The notes under the pieces: generated by a model
What the model saw: the letters and a program-made list of their open reading frames with translations, nothing else
Told to the model about the DNA's origin: nothing
The model's database searches: none
Position numbers and translations under genes: made by a program
From: SHAN690 sp023262195
GTDB taxonomy: Bacteria; Bacteroidota; Bacteroidia; Flavobacteriales_G; Salibacteraceae
Assembly: GCA_038142005.1 (NCBI GenBank)
Contig: JAYQJE010000001.1
Coordinates: 186,001-250,000 of the forward strand
Direction: 5' to 3'
Length of the DNA stretch: 64,000 bases
In this document: positions 1 through 8,450 of the stretch, one piece after another
How the letters are laid out: the number at the start of each line of letters is the position of its first letter
Position numbering within the stretch: the first letter of the stretch is position 1

Positions 1-1290
1 ATGATTCAATATCAACTGAGAAACCATGCTCTTCTGCAATGAGCATGGTTAAGTCGATGGGAAACCCATATGTATCATAGAGCTCAAAGGCAAAATCACC
101 AGCGATAATCTTGTTATTTGCCTCATCCATCTGCTGATCTAATCTATTTAACCCCTTTTCGAGGGTAGCTTGGAATGATTTCTCTTCCTCTTCAATTACC
201 TTTTCAATCAAGCTTTTGTTAGCTTCCAGCTCATTGAAGCTAGATCCCATTTGAGCACAAAGTGTTTCAACCAACTTGTATATGCTCGGTTGAGTTATAT
301 CCAAATAGCTGTAGCCAAACCTAATTGCTCTTCTGAGCACACGCCTGATTACATAGCCAGCGCCATTACTCGCTGGTAGCTGGCCATCTGCAATGCAGAA
401 TGATACTGCTCTTAAATGATCTGCAATTACTCTAAATGCAACATCTTGCATACTGTCCGAACCCGAATATTTTTGATTGGAAATATTTTCCAGATTCGAA
501 ATAATGGCTCTGAAAAGGTCGATATCATAGTTAGAGCTAACGCCTTGCAAAACGCGTGATAAGCGTTCTAACCCCATCCCAGTATCAATATATTTCTTAT
601 CTAATTTGACGAGGTCACCACTCTTCTTAAGCTCATATTGCATAAAAACCAAATTCCAAATCTCAATGACTTCGGGATGATCTTTATTCACCAAGGTAGA
701 CCCATCAATTTCATCTCGATCTACCTGCGTGCGCATATCGTAGTGAATTTCTGAGCAAGGACCACAGGGTCCTGTATCGCCCATTTCCCAGAAATTTTCT
801 TTTCTACCAAACCCTAAAATTCTGTCCTGATTTACGAACTCACTCCAGTTTTGCCGAGCATCATGGTCATCAGTGAGGTTCAGGTCTTATCACCAGAAAA
901 CACACTTACATAAAGTCGATCTTTATCAAGCTTATAAACCTCCGTCAACAACTCCCAAGCCCATGCGATGGCTTCAGACTTAAAATAATCATCAAAAGAC
1001 CAATTGCCCAACATTTCAAACATGGTATGATGGTAGTGGTCTCTCCCAACCTCGACAAGATCATTATGCTTGCCTGATACTCTCAAACATTTCTGACTAT
1101 TTGCTATTCTAGGCGCACTACTTACGCTGTTTCCAACGAAAATTGACTTGAATTGATTCATCCCTGCATTGGTAAACATAAGGGTGGGGTCATCCTTTAT
1201 CACAATCGGTGCAGATGGCTCTATGGCATGCTCTTTCGAACTTAAAAAATTCAGGAACGTTTGTCTAATTTGATTTGTTGACCAAGTCAT
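1..1290 (-). CDS. alaS: alanyl-tRNA synthetase, N-terminal part (runs off the window; one frameshift)
   Basis: Class II aminoacyl-tRNA synthetase that charges tRNA-Ala in the cytoplasm. The N-terminus reads MTWSTNQIRQTFLNFL, with the family block around FTNAGMNQFKSIFVG and KCLRVSGKHNDLVEVG, followed by FEMLGNWSFDDYF. The first frame stops near base 880 after VFSGDKT, but the -1 frame continues at once with NLTDDHDARQNWSEF and then WEMGDTGPCGPCSEIHYD, which is unmistakably AlaS and stays open to base 1. A missing C in a CCC run near 884-886 would restore the frame. About 430 residues of an expected roughly 870 are visible. It is divergent from the M23 peptidase gene with 90 bp between them, an arrangement common in Bacteroidota. 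The gene is essential, so the break is probably a sequence error. Confidence 0.95.
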
Positions 1291-1331
1291 GATTCTGTTA
1301 AAATGATTGAATAGAAATACAGAAAAGACCG

Positions 1332-1339
1332 CAAAAGTA
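1332..1339 (-). promoter_or_regulatory. candidate -7 promoter element for alaS
   Basis: On the minus strand this reads TACTTTTG, matching the Bacteroidota TAnnTTTG element, about 40 bases before the alaS start. I do not see a good -33 TTTG. Confidence 0.4.
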
Positions 1340-1348
1340 GCAGTTGCC

Positions 1349-1356
1349 TATTTTTG
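1349..1356 (+). promoter_or_regulatory. candidate -7 promoter element for the M23 peptidase gene
   Basis: TATTTTTG on the plus strand, 25 bases before the ATG at 1381. It matches TAnnTTTG and forms a divergent pair with the alaS element; no clear -33 partner. Confidence 0.4.
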
Positions 1357-1380
1357 CACACTTTATAAGGCTTCTTATTT

Positions 1381-2355
1381 ATGGCCAAAGTAAAATATCA
1401 ATATAACGAGAGCACGCTAAGCTATGAGAAGATCAAGCTCAGCCCTTCAGCAAAGATCTTAAGGTTTACCTTATTTTCTATCGCTGCTTTGATTTGCGGA
1501 GGAGGCATTTACGTGCTTTTCAACATTGTATACGATTCCCCCCAAGAACGTCAGCTCCGCGAAGAAAAAGAAGCTCTTTTACTCCAATATGAGCTCATGG
1601 GCAAGCGGCTCGACCAAATGAGCACAATCCTCGCTGATTTGGAAAATCGAGATGACAATATTTACCGCTCAATTTTTGAAGCCGAGCCAATTCCAGATAA
1701 TATTCGAAAAGCCGGCATTGGAGGTATTAATAGATATAAAAGCTTAGAAAGGTTTAAGGACGATGCAGAGATTGTCATCAACACATCTAAAAAGCTGGAT
1801 AGACTCGCCAAGCAGCTTTATATACAATCAAAATCTTTTGATGAGATCATAGAATTAGCAAAACAGAAAGAACAAATGCTTGCGGCAATACCAGCCATAC
1901 AGCCAGTATCAAACAAAGACTTGAAACGAATGGCCAGTGGCTACGGCATGAGAATAGACCCTCATTACAAAACCCCTGCGTTCCATGCAGGCATGGATTT
2001 CACTGCGCCCACAGGGACTCCAATTTATGCTACCGGTGATGGAACAGTAATTAGGGCTGATCGCGCTTCAAGAGGCTATGGCAACCATGTAAGAATTGAT
2101 CACGGCTTTGGTTATACTACATTGTATGCACACATGAGCAAAACCAACGTGAAGGTGGGTTCAGAAGTGAAGCGTGGCGAAATCATTGGATATGTTGGCA
2201 ATACTGGAAAATCTGTCGGTCCACATTTGCATTATGAGGTACGCAAGAACGATAAACCAGTAAATCCTATCAACTTCTACTTCAGTGATTTGACTCCTGA
2301 AGAATACGACCTTATGATTCAACTATCCTCTCAGGAGAATCAGTCTTTCGACTAG
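1381..2355 (+). CDS. membrane-anchored M23 family metallopeptidase
   Basis: Predicted 324-residue cell-envelope zinc endopeptidase that would cut peptidoglycan cross-links or act as a LytM-type regulator. One membrane helix lies at about residues 28-48, followed by a charged, probably coiled-coil segment at about 55-175. The C-terminal LytM/M23 domain has the zinc ligands H202 and D206 (HAGMD) and the HLH pair at 282-284, so it looks catalytically competent. Periplasmic topology is inferred from the single N-terminal helix. The gene lies between divergent alaS and a merR gene 14 bases downstream; alaS/M23/merR is a recurrent order in Bacteroidota. The exact substrate is unknown. Confidence 0.9.
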   Translation: MAKVKYQYNESTLSYEKIKLSPSAKILRFTLFSIAALICGGGIYVLFNIVYDSPQERQLREEKEALLLQYELMGKRLDQMSTILADLENRDDNIYRSIFEAEPIPDNIRKAGIGGINRYKSLERFKDDAEIVINTSKKLDRLAKQLYIQSKSFDEIIELAKQKEQMLAAIPAIQPVSNKDLKRMASGYGMRIDPHYKTPAFHAGMDFTAPTGTPIYATGDGTVIRADRASRGYGNHVRIDHGFGYTTLYAHMSKTNVKVGSEVKRGEIIGYVGNTGKSVGPHLHYEVRKNDKPVNPINFYFSDLTPEEYDLMIQLSSQENQSFD

Positions 2356-2369
2356 TCTATATTTGCGCA

Positions 2370-2622
2370 ATGCCTTACAAAGAAAGGACAAGCTTCAAAC
2401 TGTATTATTCCATCGGAGAGGTATCAGAGCTTCTTGATGTAAACCCATCGTTGCTTCGATTTTGGGAAAAGGAGTTTGATATAGTAAGCCCCACAAAAAA
2501 TAAAAAAGGCAATAGAGTCTATAAACAAAAAGATCTAGACAATCTTAAGCTCATTCGTGAAAGAACGTGGGTTTACCCTGGAGGGTGCCAAGAAAAAACT
2601 AAAAGAAGACTCTTCTGATTGA
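2370..2622 (+). CDS. MerR-family transcriptional regulator, frameshifted and short
   Basis: Small DNA-binding regulator. Residues 10-65 contain the MerR winged helix (YYSIGEVSELLDVNPSLLRF, then WEKEFDIVSP and NKKGNRVYKQKDLDNLKL). The first frame ends at 2618 with a meaningless tail, while another frame reads FVKERGFTLEGAKKKLKED to a TGA at 2620-2622, which is the expected continuation. Compared with the family pattern LKLIYHLVKERG, about eight bases seem to be missing near 2551-2556. Even when repaired, the protein is about 86 residues, some 25 short of usual relatives. It follows the M23 gene by 14 bases and converges on a similarly shortened hldD, so sequence may be missing here. Confidence 0.75.
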
Positions 2623-2637
2623 CTGTCAAAAACCCAT

Positions 2638-3524
2638 CTAGAAATATCTACTCTGCCCTAAGTAGTTCATGAGTCGTTCACACCATGTTCAATTCCTGAA
2701 AACTTTCTGAATAAAGAAGCCAGAATCAGCCTGAGTATTAGGATCCAAATCCATAGCATTGAAAACCGCATTGGTCAGGTCTAAAAGGTGCGAGCCTTGC
2801 CAGAACCTAAATTGTAAATACCTGAGTTGGGAAGTCGATCAATCAAAAACGCTATTACTCTGCAAATGTCTTTCACATAGATAAAGTCTCTAAGCTGCTC
2901 GCCATCTGCATACGCAGAATTATGAGATTTAAAAAGCTTCATTCCACCCGTGGCTTTAATTTGATTAAATGCATGGTAAACAACGCTCGCCATGCGTCCC
3001 TTATGATATTCATTAGGACCGTAAACATTAAAGAATTTTAGGCCATACCAGTGGGGTAAGCTATCGTTATCGAGCACCCACTGATCAAAAACATTCTTCG
3101 ATTTCCCATACGGGTTTAAGGGTTTTAAATCTGAAACTATCTCATGATCATCTCTATAACCTAACTCTCCTGCACCATAAGTTGCCGCAGATGAGGCATA
3201 AACTAGAGGAATGGATCTTTCAGCTGCCAAATGCCATATACGTTTGGAATAGTCGACATTAAGTCTCTGGAAAATTGAATAATCAAACTCTGTGGTATCT
3301 GTGCGAGCACCAAGATGAATGATTGAGTCAATGGATTTATCTATTACCCAATCAAAAAACTCATCACGGTTTATCTTTTCTAAAGACTCTATGGTTGTGA
3401 GATTAGCCAGCTTGTTTTGGTTGGAGAAATCATCCACCAATACAATATCATCCCTGCCCTGTTCATGTAGGTACTTTGCTACACAACTACCAATAAAGCC
3501 TGCTGCTCCCGTTACGACAATCAT
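2638..3524 (-). CDS. hldD: ADP-L-glycero-D-manno-heptose 6-epimerase (HldD-like), frameshifted, C-terminus unreadable
   Basis: Extended short-chain dehydrogenase that would make ADP-L-glycero-D-manno-heptose for the LPS inner core. The N-terminus has the nucleotide-binding GAAGFIGS motif at about residues 6-13, and the catalytic YxxxK occurs as NPYGKSK. The intact frame covers 247 residues and stops just after GSGKARTF. Adding one T to the T4 run (coding strand) at 2783-2786 continues with LDLTNAVFNAMDLDPNTQ, as expected for HldD. Beyond that, no single frame gives the usual YQYFTEA C-terminal block, so 40-50 codons are missing or garbled before merR. The epimerase assignment over other SDR enzymes is likely but not certain. 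hldD is divergent from queD. Confidence 0.8.
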
Positions 3525-3568
3525 ACATGGTTCTTTGCGGTAAAGGTATTTATTGAGTTTATCAAGGC

Positions 3569-3576
3569 TATCTTTG
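3569..3576 (+). promoter_or_regulatory. candidate -7 promoter element for queD-folE-fabD
   Basis: TATCTTTG matches the Bacteroidota TAnnTTTG element and ends 16 bases before the queD ATG. A weak TTG lies upstream, but spacing is short. Confidence 0.45.
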
Positions 3577-3592
3577 CACTCTATTTTTCAAA

Positions 3593-4016
3593 ATGAGTAG
3601 AGTAGTACATATTACGCGCAGAGAAAGATTTAGTGCTGCACATAAGCTTTACAACAGTGAATGGACTGATGAGAAAAACCAAGAAGTGTTTGGTAAGTTC
3701 GCCAATAGCAATTGGCACGGACACAACTATGAGCTATTTGTAACCGTTAAAAGCACCATTAATCCAGAGACTGGGTTTGTCATGGACCTCAAGTCACTCA
3801 GCGACTTATTGAAAGAAAAAATAATTAATCATCTTGATCATAAGAATGTGAACCTTGACACCCCATTCATGAAAAACATTATGTCAAGCACTGAAAACAT
3901 ATGTGTGGCAATATGGGATGAAATTCAACCTGATATTGAAAAAAAAGGGTGCAGAGTTGGTAGTCATCAAACTACAAGAGACCGAAAACAATTTTGTGGA
4001 GTACTATGGAGAATGA
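3593..4016 (+). CDS. queD: 6-pyruvoyl-tetrahydropterin / 6-carboxytetrahydropterin synthase family, frameshifted; catalytic Cys replaced
   Basis: T-fold enzyme that converts dihydroneopterin triphosphate in the queuosine or pterin pathway. The zinc ligands are visible: H17 (FSAAHKL), H42 and H44 (NWHGHNY). The family's catalytic Cys, normally just before the NxxWHGH block, is Phe36 here (codon TTC at 3698-3700; TGC would restore Cys). The first frame runs to 4045 with a nonsense tail; removing one A from the A8 run at 3939-3946 gives KGAELVVIKLQETENNFVEY and a TGA at 4014-4016, the correct ending, for about 140 residues. folE starts inside the end of this gene, so the two are probably one operon. 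Which pterin product it makes cannot be told from sequence. Confidence 0.88.
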
Positions 4017-4623
4017 TGAATCAAACTTCGGATACGAAAGAGTAGACTCCTACAACCAAGATGATATAAACGAGATCTCGTCTCACTATAGGCGTATAAT
4101 AGAATTGATGGGTGAAGACCCCAATAGGGAGGGTTTACAAAAGACCCCTGAACGTGTGGCAAAGGCCATGCAGTTTTTAACCCAAGGCTACGAGCAGGAT
4201 GGTAGTGCAATTTTGAAGTCAGCACTTTTTGACGAACCAAACCAACAGATGGTCTTGGTGAAGAGCATTGAAGTTTACTCAATGTGCGAACATCATATGC
4301 TTCCTTTTTTTGGCAAAGCCCACGTTGCATATATCCCAAACGGTAAAATAGTTGGATTAAGCAAAATTCCTCGCGTAGTTGATGTATTTGCACGCAGGCT
4401 TCAGGTACAAGAGCGACTCACACATCAGATTCGTGATTGCATCCAAAACACCCTCAATCCAGCAGGTGTAGCCGTAGTAATAGAAGCGCAACATATGTGC
4501 ATGCAAATGCGAGGTGTTCAAAAACAAAACTCATTTACTACCACCAGTGCTTTTACAGGTGAGTTCTTGAAAGATGCCACCAGAAAAGAATTTATAAGTT
4601 TAATCTCAGCACACTTAAGCTAA
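4006..4623 (+). CDS. folE: GTP cyclohydrolase I
   Basis: Converts GTP to 7,8-dihydroneopterin triphosphate, the first step of folate and pterin synthesis, and so supplies the substrate of the neighbouring queD product. Zinc-site motifs are intact: SMCEHHMLPFFGKAHVAYIP and QHMCMQMRGV. The end, TTSAFTGEFL, is typical. An ATG at 3994 is possible, but the ATG at 4006 (MENDESNFGYE) gives 205 residues and an 11-base overlap with the repaired queD end, so I prefer it. fabD starts 7 bases after the stop. Confidence 0.95.
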   Translation: MENDESNFGYERVDSYNQDDINEISSHYRRIIELMGEDPNREGLQKTPERVAKAMQFLTQGYEQDGSAILKSALFDEPNQQMVLVKSIEVYSMCEHHMLPFFGKAHVAYIPNGKIVGLSKIPRVVDVFARRLQVQERLTHQIRDCIQNTLNPAGVAVVIEAQHMCMQMRGVQKQNSFTTTSAFTGEFLKDATRKEFISLISAHLS

Positions 4624-4630
4624 TGTAGCA

Positions 4631-5496
4631 ATGAAGAAAGCATATATATTTCCAGGACAAGGAGCTCAGTTTCCAGGAATGGGACAAGATCTCTATGATA
4701 ATAACAGCAGCGCAAAAGAATCATTTGAAGCTGCAAATGAAATTCTCGGATTTCGCATCACCGACATCATGTTTGGTGATGATGCAGAAGCGCTCAAGCA
4801 AACCAAGGTGACGCAACCTGCCGTGTTTTTACACTCAGTAATTCTAGCACAAACCATTTCAGACTTTAAACCAGATATGGTAGCTGGTCATAGCTTAGGA
4901 GAGTTGTCTGCGCTGGTCGCAAATAACACTTTAAGCTTCGAAGATGGACTGAATTTAGTTTATAAGCGAGCCATGGCGATGCAAAAAGCATGTGAAATGA
5001 ATCCGAGCACCATGGCCGCAATTCTAGGTTTAGATGACTCAATAGTGGAAGAAGGTTGCGCAGAAGTTGAACACGTGGTGGTCGCTGCCAACTACAACTG
5101 TCCTGGTCAATTGGTGATAAGCGGCAGCAACCAGGGAGTTGCCGAGGCATGTGAGGTAATGAAAGCCAAGGGCGCAAAGCGTGCGCTTCCACTGCCTGTT
5201 GGTGGTGCTTTTCACAGCCCTCTAATGGAACCAGCAAGAGAAGAATTGCAAAATGCTATTGAAGGCACCGCATTATCTGTCCAATTTATCAAAACGTATC
5301 TGCCAGTGCGGTTTCAAATCCGGATGAAATAAAATCTAATCTGATTGCCCAGCTCACAGCTCCCGTCAGGTGGACACAGTCTGTAAAAGCCATGGTTAAT
5401 GATGGGGCTACAGATTTTATTGAAGTTGGTCCTGGAAAAGTCTTGTCTGGCTTAGTGAAAAAGATTCACCGTGAGGCCGAAGTTTCTCAAGCTTAG
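4631..5496 (+). CDS. fabD: malonyl-CoA:ACP transacylase, frameshifted by a small deletion
   Basis: Loads malonyl groups onto acyl carrier protein for fatty-acid synthesis. Visible motifs are FPGQGAQFPGMG at the N-terminus, the nucleophile in AGHSLGELSAL (about residues 79-89) and the active-site His in GGAFHSPLM. The first frame stops at 5332. A second frame resumes with CPIYQNVSASAVSNPDEIKS and runs through APVRWTQSV and EVGPGKVLSGLVKKI to TAG at 5494-5496. Family members have a few more residues between ALS and CPIYQNV, so about 10 bases seem lost at 5276-5280; the loss fits deletion between two TCTG repeats. Repaired length is about 291 residues, normal for the family. The enzyme is essential, so an error or a recent lesion is likely. 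Confidence 0.92.
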
Positions 5497-5499
5497 TCA

Positions 5500-6324
5500 C
5501 TAATTCTTGCGCATCCAAGCTGGAAGCTCATCATCTGGAATTTCTCGCTCTTCGGGTTCTTCGTGGAAAAAATACCTGAAATCAAGGGTTATGTAATTTC
5601 CTGTGAGGCGCAGAAATCCTTCATCGCGAATGCCGTTTTTCTCATGAACTAGAAACGTGTTATATGAAGGCTTGAAGGGAAGCAGATAACTCCCACCAAA
5701 ATAGAAATATCCGATTTCACGCGTACGATATTCAAAGCCAACATTGGCAATCAACCCTACATTTAGCCAGGGTAAAACTGAGGATGTTTCTGCCCACGAA
5801 TTCCTAAAACTACGTTGGAATAAATCCTGATCAAAACTAGTGCTGGATACATCAGAAGGAAACATATTAACGGATAAACCAAAGGCCGCATCCATATAAA
5901 CCTGCTCAGCCAGTCTAACAAAAACCAATGCTGAGACAGGGATTTCGTAGGCAATTATGCGAAAGCGGGTAGTATCGAAATTTCCATTCCTTGGGTGGAA
6001 TGATCGGGCTTCATAATTTCTTCGGACAAAATTGATTCCCGTTTCGATAGACAACCATGGCGTAAGCCCTTTTCGCATTACCCCGCCAAAGGCGTACCCT
6101 AACCTCTGATCAACATCAAAATCGAACGTATCTCCTACGGTTTGCGCAATGCCCGTACCCAGTAGATTACTCGAAACAAGCGGCTTAAGCTGCAACCCAA
6201 ATGTGGTAACACGTTCCTGACAAAAACTGTTTCCAAACCAAAAGCATGCGATTACTATGAATAAGAGTCTCAGTAATCCATGTTTTAAGAAATTTAGGAT
6301 ACGGTCAAGATACGATTGCACCAA
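5500..6324 (-). CDS. outer-membrane beta-barrel protein of unknown function
   Basis: 274 residues. A hydrophobic N-terminus (LLRLLFIVIACFWFGNSF, then CQE) looks like a signal peptide. The rest alternates polar and hydrophobic residues with many aromatics and ends in RYFF-type strands followed by a short acidic tail, as in the PorT-like/OmpA-like barrels common in Bacteroidota. No catalytic motif is recognised. It is the last gene of a leftward group (M23-LysM peptidase, small membrane protein, this gene) and its start overlaps the small membrane gene by about 20 bases. It converges on fabD with 3 bases between stops. Function unknown; a cell-surface role is inferred. Confidence 0.7.
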   Translation of the reverse strand: MVQSYLDRILNFLKHGLLRLLFIVIACFWFGNSFCQERVTTFGLQLKPLVSSNLLGTGIAQTVGDTFDFDVDQRLGYAFGGVMRKGLTPWLSIETGINFVRRNYEARSFHPRNGNFDTTRFRIIAYEIPVSALVFVRLAEQVYMDAAFGLSVNMFPSDVSSTSFDQDLFQRSFRNSWAETSSVLPWLNVGLIANVGFEYRTREIGYFYFGGSYLLPFKPSYNTFLVHEKNGIRDEGFLRLTGNYITLDFRYFFHEEPEEREIPDDELPAWMRKN

Positions 6325-6579
6325 TTATGGCCAACGTGAGTATCCCCATCGAAATGACTATGGTAATCCAGCGAAGAGGAGCTGAACTAATGAACTTGGG
6401 CCTGTCCTTACCGAGGGCAACAAAGTTTAGTTGGTTCACCTTTTTTCGTGTGATCTAGAAACTCCGAAATACATTGGTTTCTTAGGGTGCTCTTCATCAA
6501 CCTGTACTTCGAAATCAATCGAATTCTCAACCAAGAGTTCAGCAAAGTACTCACGAACTTTTAACCGTTGATTCGACAT
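6305..6579 (-). CDS. small C-terminal-anchored membrane protein, frameshifted
   Basis: A gene of about 91 residues that is only seen if one base is added. It begins MSNQRLKVREYFAELLVENS at an ATG (6579-6577) that overlaps the stop of the M23-LysM gene as TAATG. The first frame stops after SRSHEKR; adding one base to the homopolymer at 6441-6446 gives KVNQLNFVALGKDRPKF and then a hydrophobic segment, WITIVISMGILTLAIIGAIV, ending in TGA at 6305-6307. The sequence looks like a soluble N-terminal half with one C-terminal membrane helix. I do not recognise a named family. The tight overlap implies cotranslation with the upstream peptidase. Confidence 0.6.
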
Positions 6580-7685
6580 TACAAATATCCCATTTCGTAA
6601 AATTTATTTGTTCCTCGAATTCCGTTGATTTCTGCCAACTTGTAAATTGTAGTGCCGTATTGCTGCGCAATCTTATACAAGGACTCGCCCCTTTTAACCG
6701 AGTGAAATAAGATCCCCTTTGGATAAGCCACAAATCCGTTCTTCACGCGCTTAAGCATCAAAGTATCGCTTACCAACTTTTCTTCTTCAAACGAAATGAA
6801 GCTCAATGGATTAAGAGGAACTCCTTTAAAACGAACCTCAAAATGCAGATGGCTTCCGGTGCTGTGACCTGAACTCCCACCTAACCCAATCAACTGCCCA
6901 CCTTCTACAATATCACCTTCCTTTACTTTAAACCGATGAAGATGAGCGTAGGTCGTTTCCAGACCATTAAAATGGCGAATGATCACCACTCGACCATATC
7001 CACCATAGTACCTAGCCATTCTAACCACACCTGGAAACGTAGCCTGAACCGAGTCCCAAACTTGCAAGTCAATATCAATCCCATTATGCATCCTACCGTC
7101 TCTCCAGCCGAATTTTGAGGTTAACACATCTTTATGTGGAATGTGGAATTGCCCTAGGTCTTCATTACCGGCCAATAGCAATGACAATGCGGTATCCTTC
7201 TGCCATAAGGTAATTGGGTATGGGTTGGGGTCAGTATTCGTCCAATCTGGATAGAATTCGGTGGCAGGTATTGGCTCTTGTCGATTACCAATAAACAAAT
7301 CTTTGGGAAGCACTACGGGCAAAGCTTCGGGTCTATTCGCAAGGAAAATGTTGATCTGGTTAATCAATGCATATGGCACTTGCCCTTCAGCCTCAAACAA
7401 TGAATCGATATAGGCTGTTAATTGCTCTTCGGTTTGGTTTTTCAATCGCAGGTAAAGACCAATATAGTTGGTGAATTCACTCGCACCCTCATGCTTCATG
7501 AGGGAATCGCGTAAATCCATTACTTGGTCATCAGATAAGCCTTCAACAGCGTCAAAGAGCATTTCCTCACCATACATTACCACAGCCTGTACCGTGTCAC
7601 GCTTCATCTCAAGAGGCTTAACAGGGTCTCCTGCCAAGGCCATAAGCGCTAAAGACATAAATGATATGAATAATGATAGGCGCAC
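6579..7685 (-). CDS. secreted M23 metallopeptidase with C-terminal LysM domain
   Basis: 368-residue predicted peptidoglycan endopeptidase. It has an N-terminal signal-like segment (LSLFISFMSLALMALAGD). The M23 domain carries H200 and D204 (MHNGIDI) and the H279/H281 pair (GSHLHFEVR). The LysM repeat at about 328-365 (FHSVKRGESLYKIAQQYG) should bind glycan chains. The last LysM residues read NKFYEMGYL, but a neighbouring frame reads NKILRNG, closer to the family's end, so a further frameshift near 6600-6610 is possible. It is followed immediately by the small membrane protein and the barrel protein. A role in cell-wall turnover is inferred. Confidence 0.88.
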   Translation of the reverse strand: MRLSLFISFMSLALMALAGDPVKPLEMKRDTVQAVVMYGEEMLFDAVEGLSDDQVMDLRDSLMKHEGASEFTNYIGLYLRLKNQTEEQLTAYIDSLFEAEGQVPYALINQINIFLANRPEALPVVLPKDLFIGNRQEPIPATEFYPDWTNTDPNPYPITLWQKDTALSLLLAGNEDLGQFHIPHKDVLTSKFGWRDGRMHNGIDIDLQVWDSVQATFPGVVRMARYYGGYGRVVIIRHFNGLETTYAHLHRFKVKEGDIVEGGQLIGLGGSSGHSTGSHLHFEVRFKGVPLNPLSFISFEEEKLVSDTLMLKRVKNGFVAYPKGILFHSVKRGESLYKIAQQYGTTIYKLAEINGIRGTNKFYEMGYL

Positions 7686-7825
7686 TAGAATTGATTATAG
7701 TAATAAGTCATTTTGACAATTCAGGCAAAATAAACGACCGAATCTTAAACAAAAGTGTTTTATGCCTTATCATGTCCTTTATGTTTTCGACTAATCGAGC
7801 TTTGAATCCTACGATTACGCTGGCC

Positions 7826-8386
7826 TTACGAATCTTTCCACTTAATGTTACAACCCATACTGGGCAATTGCCTTGAGGGAATTTGTTCTCTATTGAGCAT
7901 AGCGTCAAGTACCTTTCTTAGGTCTTCCCCTGTTACGGGTACATCATTTCCAGGGGTAGATCCATCTAATCTACCTCTATATACACATGTAAGCTGATGA
8001 TCGAAAACGCTAAAGTCAGGAGTGCAGGCCGCTCTGTAGGCCTTCGCAACCGATTGTGTGGCATCACATACGTATGGAAACGGAAAGTTCATGTTAAGGG
8101 CCAATTCCCGCATCTTATCAGGAGCGTCCTGAGGATACTTATCAATATCATTCGAACTGATGGCTAAAAATCCGAAGCCCTTCTTTTGGTAGTCATTTGC
8201 CAGTTTCACGAGCTCTTCACGCACATGTATTACGTACGGGCAATGGTTGCAAATGAACATCACCACAAGTCCTTTTCTGCCTGCCACATCTTGAGGAGTG
8301 ATGATCTCATCAGACACCACATCATTTAACGCAAAAAACGGTGCTTTATACCCTAGGTCATATTGAATCGTTTCGGTTAACGCCAT
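7826..8386 (-). CDS. thioredoxin-like (AhpC/TSA-type) redox protein
   Basis: 186 residues with a thioredoxin-fold redoxin domain. The redox motif is CNHCPYV at about residues 46-52 (MFICNHCPYVIHVREEL), giving two cysteines as CxxC. The later block TPDFSVFDHQLTCVYRGRLD and the end PSMGCNIKW match a family of stand-alone redoxins widespread in Bacteroidota. No signal peptide is seen, so it is probably cytoplasmic. The substrate (peroxide or disulfide) is not known. It is transcribed leftward, divergent from rnhB. The 140 bases between it and the M23-LysM gene hold nothing recognisable. Confidence 0.88.
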   Translation of the reverse strand: MALTETIQYDLGYKAPFFALNDVVSDEIITPQDVAGRKGLVVMFICNHCPYVIHVREELVKLANDYQKKGFGFLAISSNDIDKYPQDAPDKMRELALNMNFPFPYVCDATQSVAKAYRAACTPDFSVFDHQLTCVYRGRLDGSTPGNDVPVTGEDLRKVLDAMLNREQIPSRQLPSMGCNIKWKDS

Positions 8387-8450
8387 AGTTTTGAATGATT
8401 ATTATGCAAATGTGCAACATCGGTTATAAAGTAGCCATTTCGGCCAGATA

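Noticed and set aside
3939..3946. A8 slippery run in queD as a programmed frameshift
   Set aside because: The same sort of break occurs in many unrelated genes here, and the in-frame alternative product has no sense; a one-base error is simpler.
6579..6615. Fusion of the M23-LysM peptidase with the small membrane protein
   Set aside because: A shifted frame would read through, but the clear TAATG overlap supports two proteins; only relatives can settle it.
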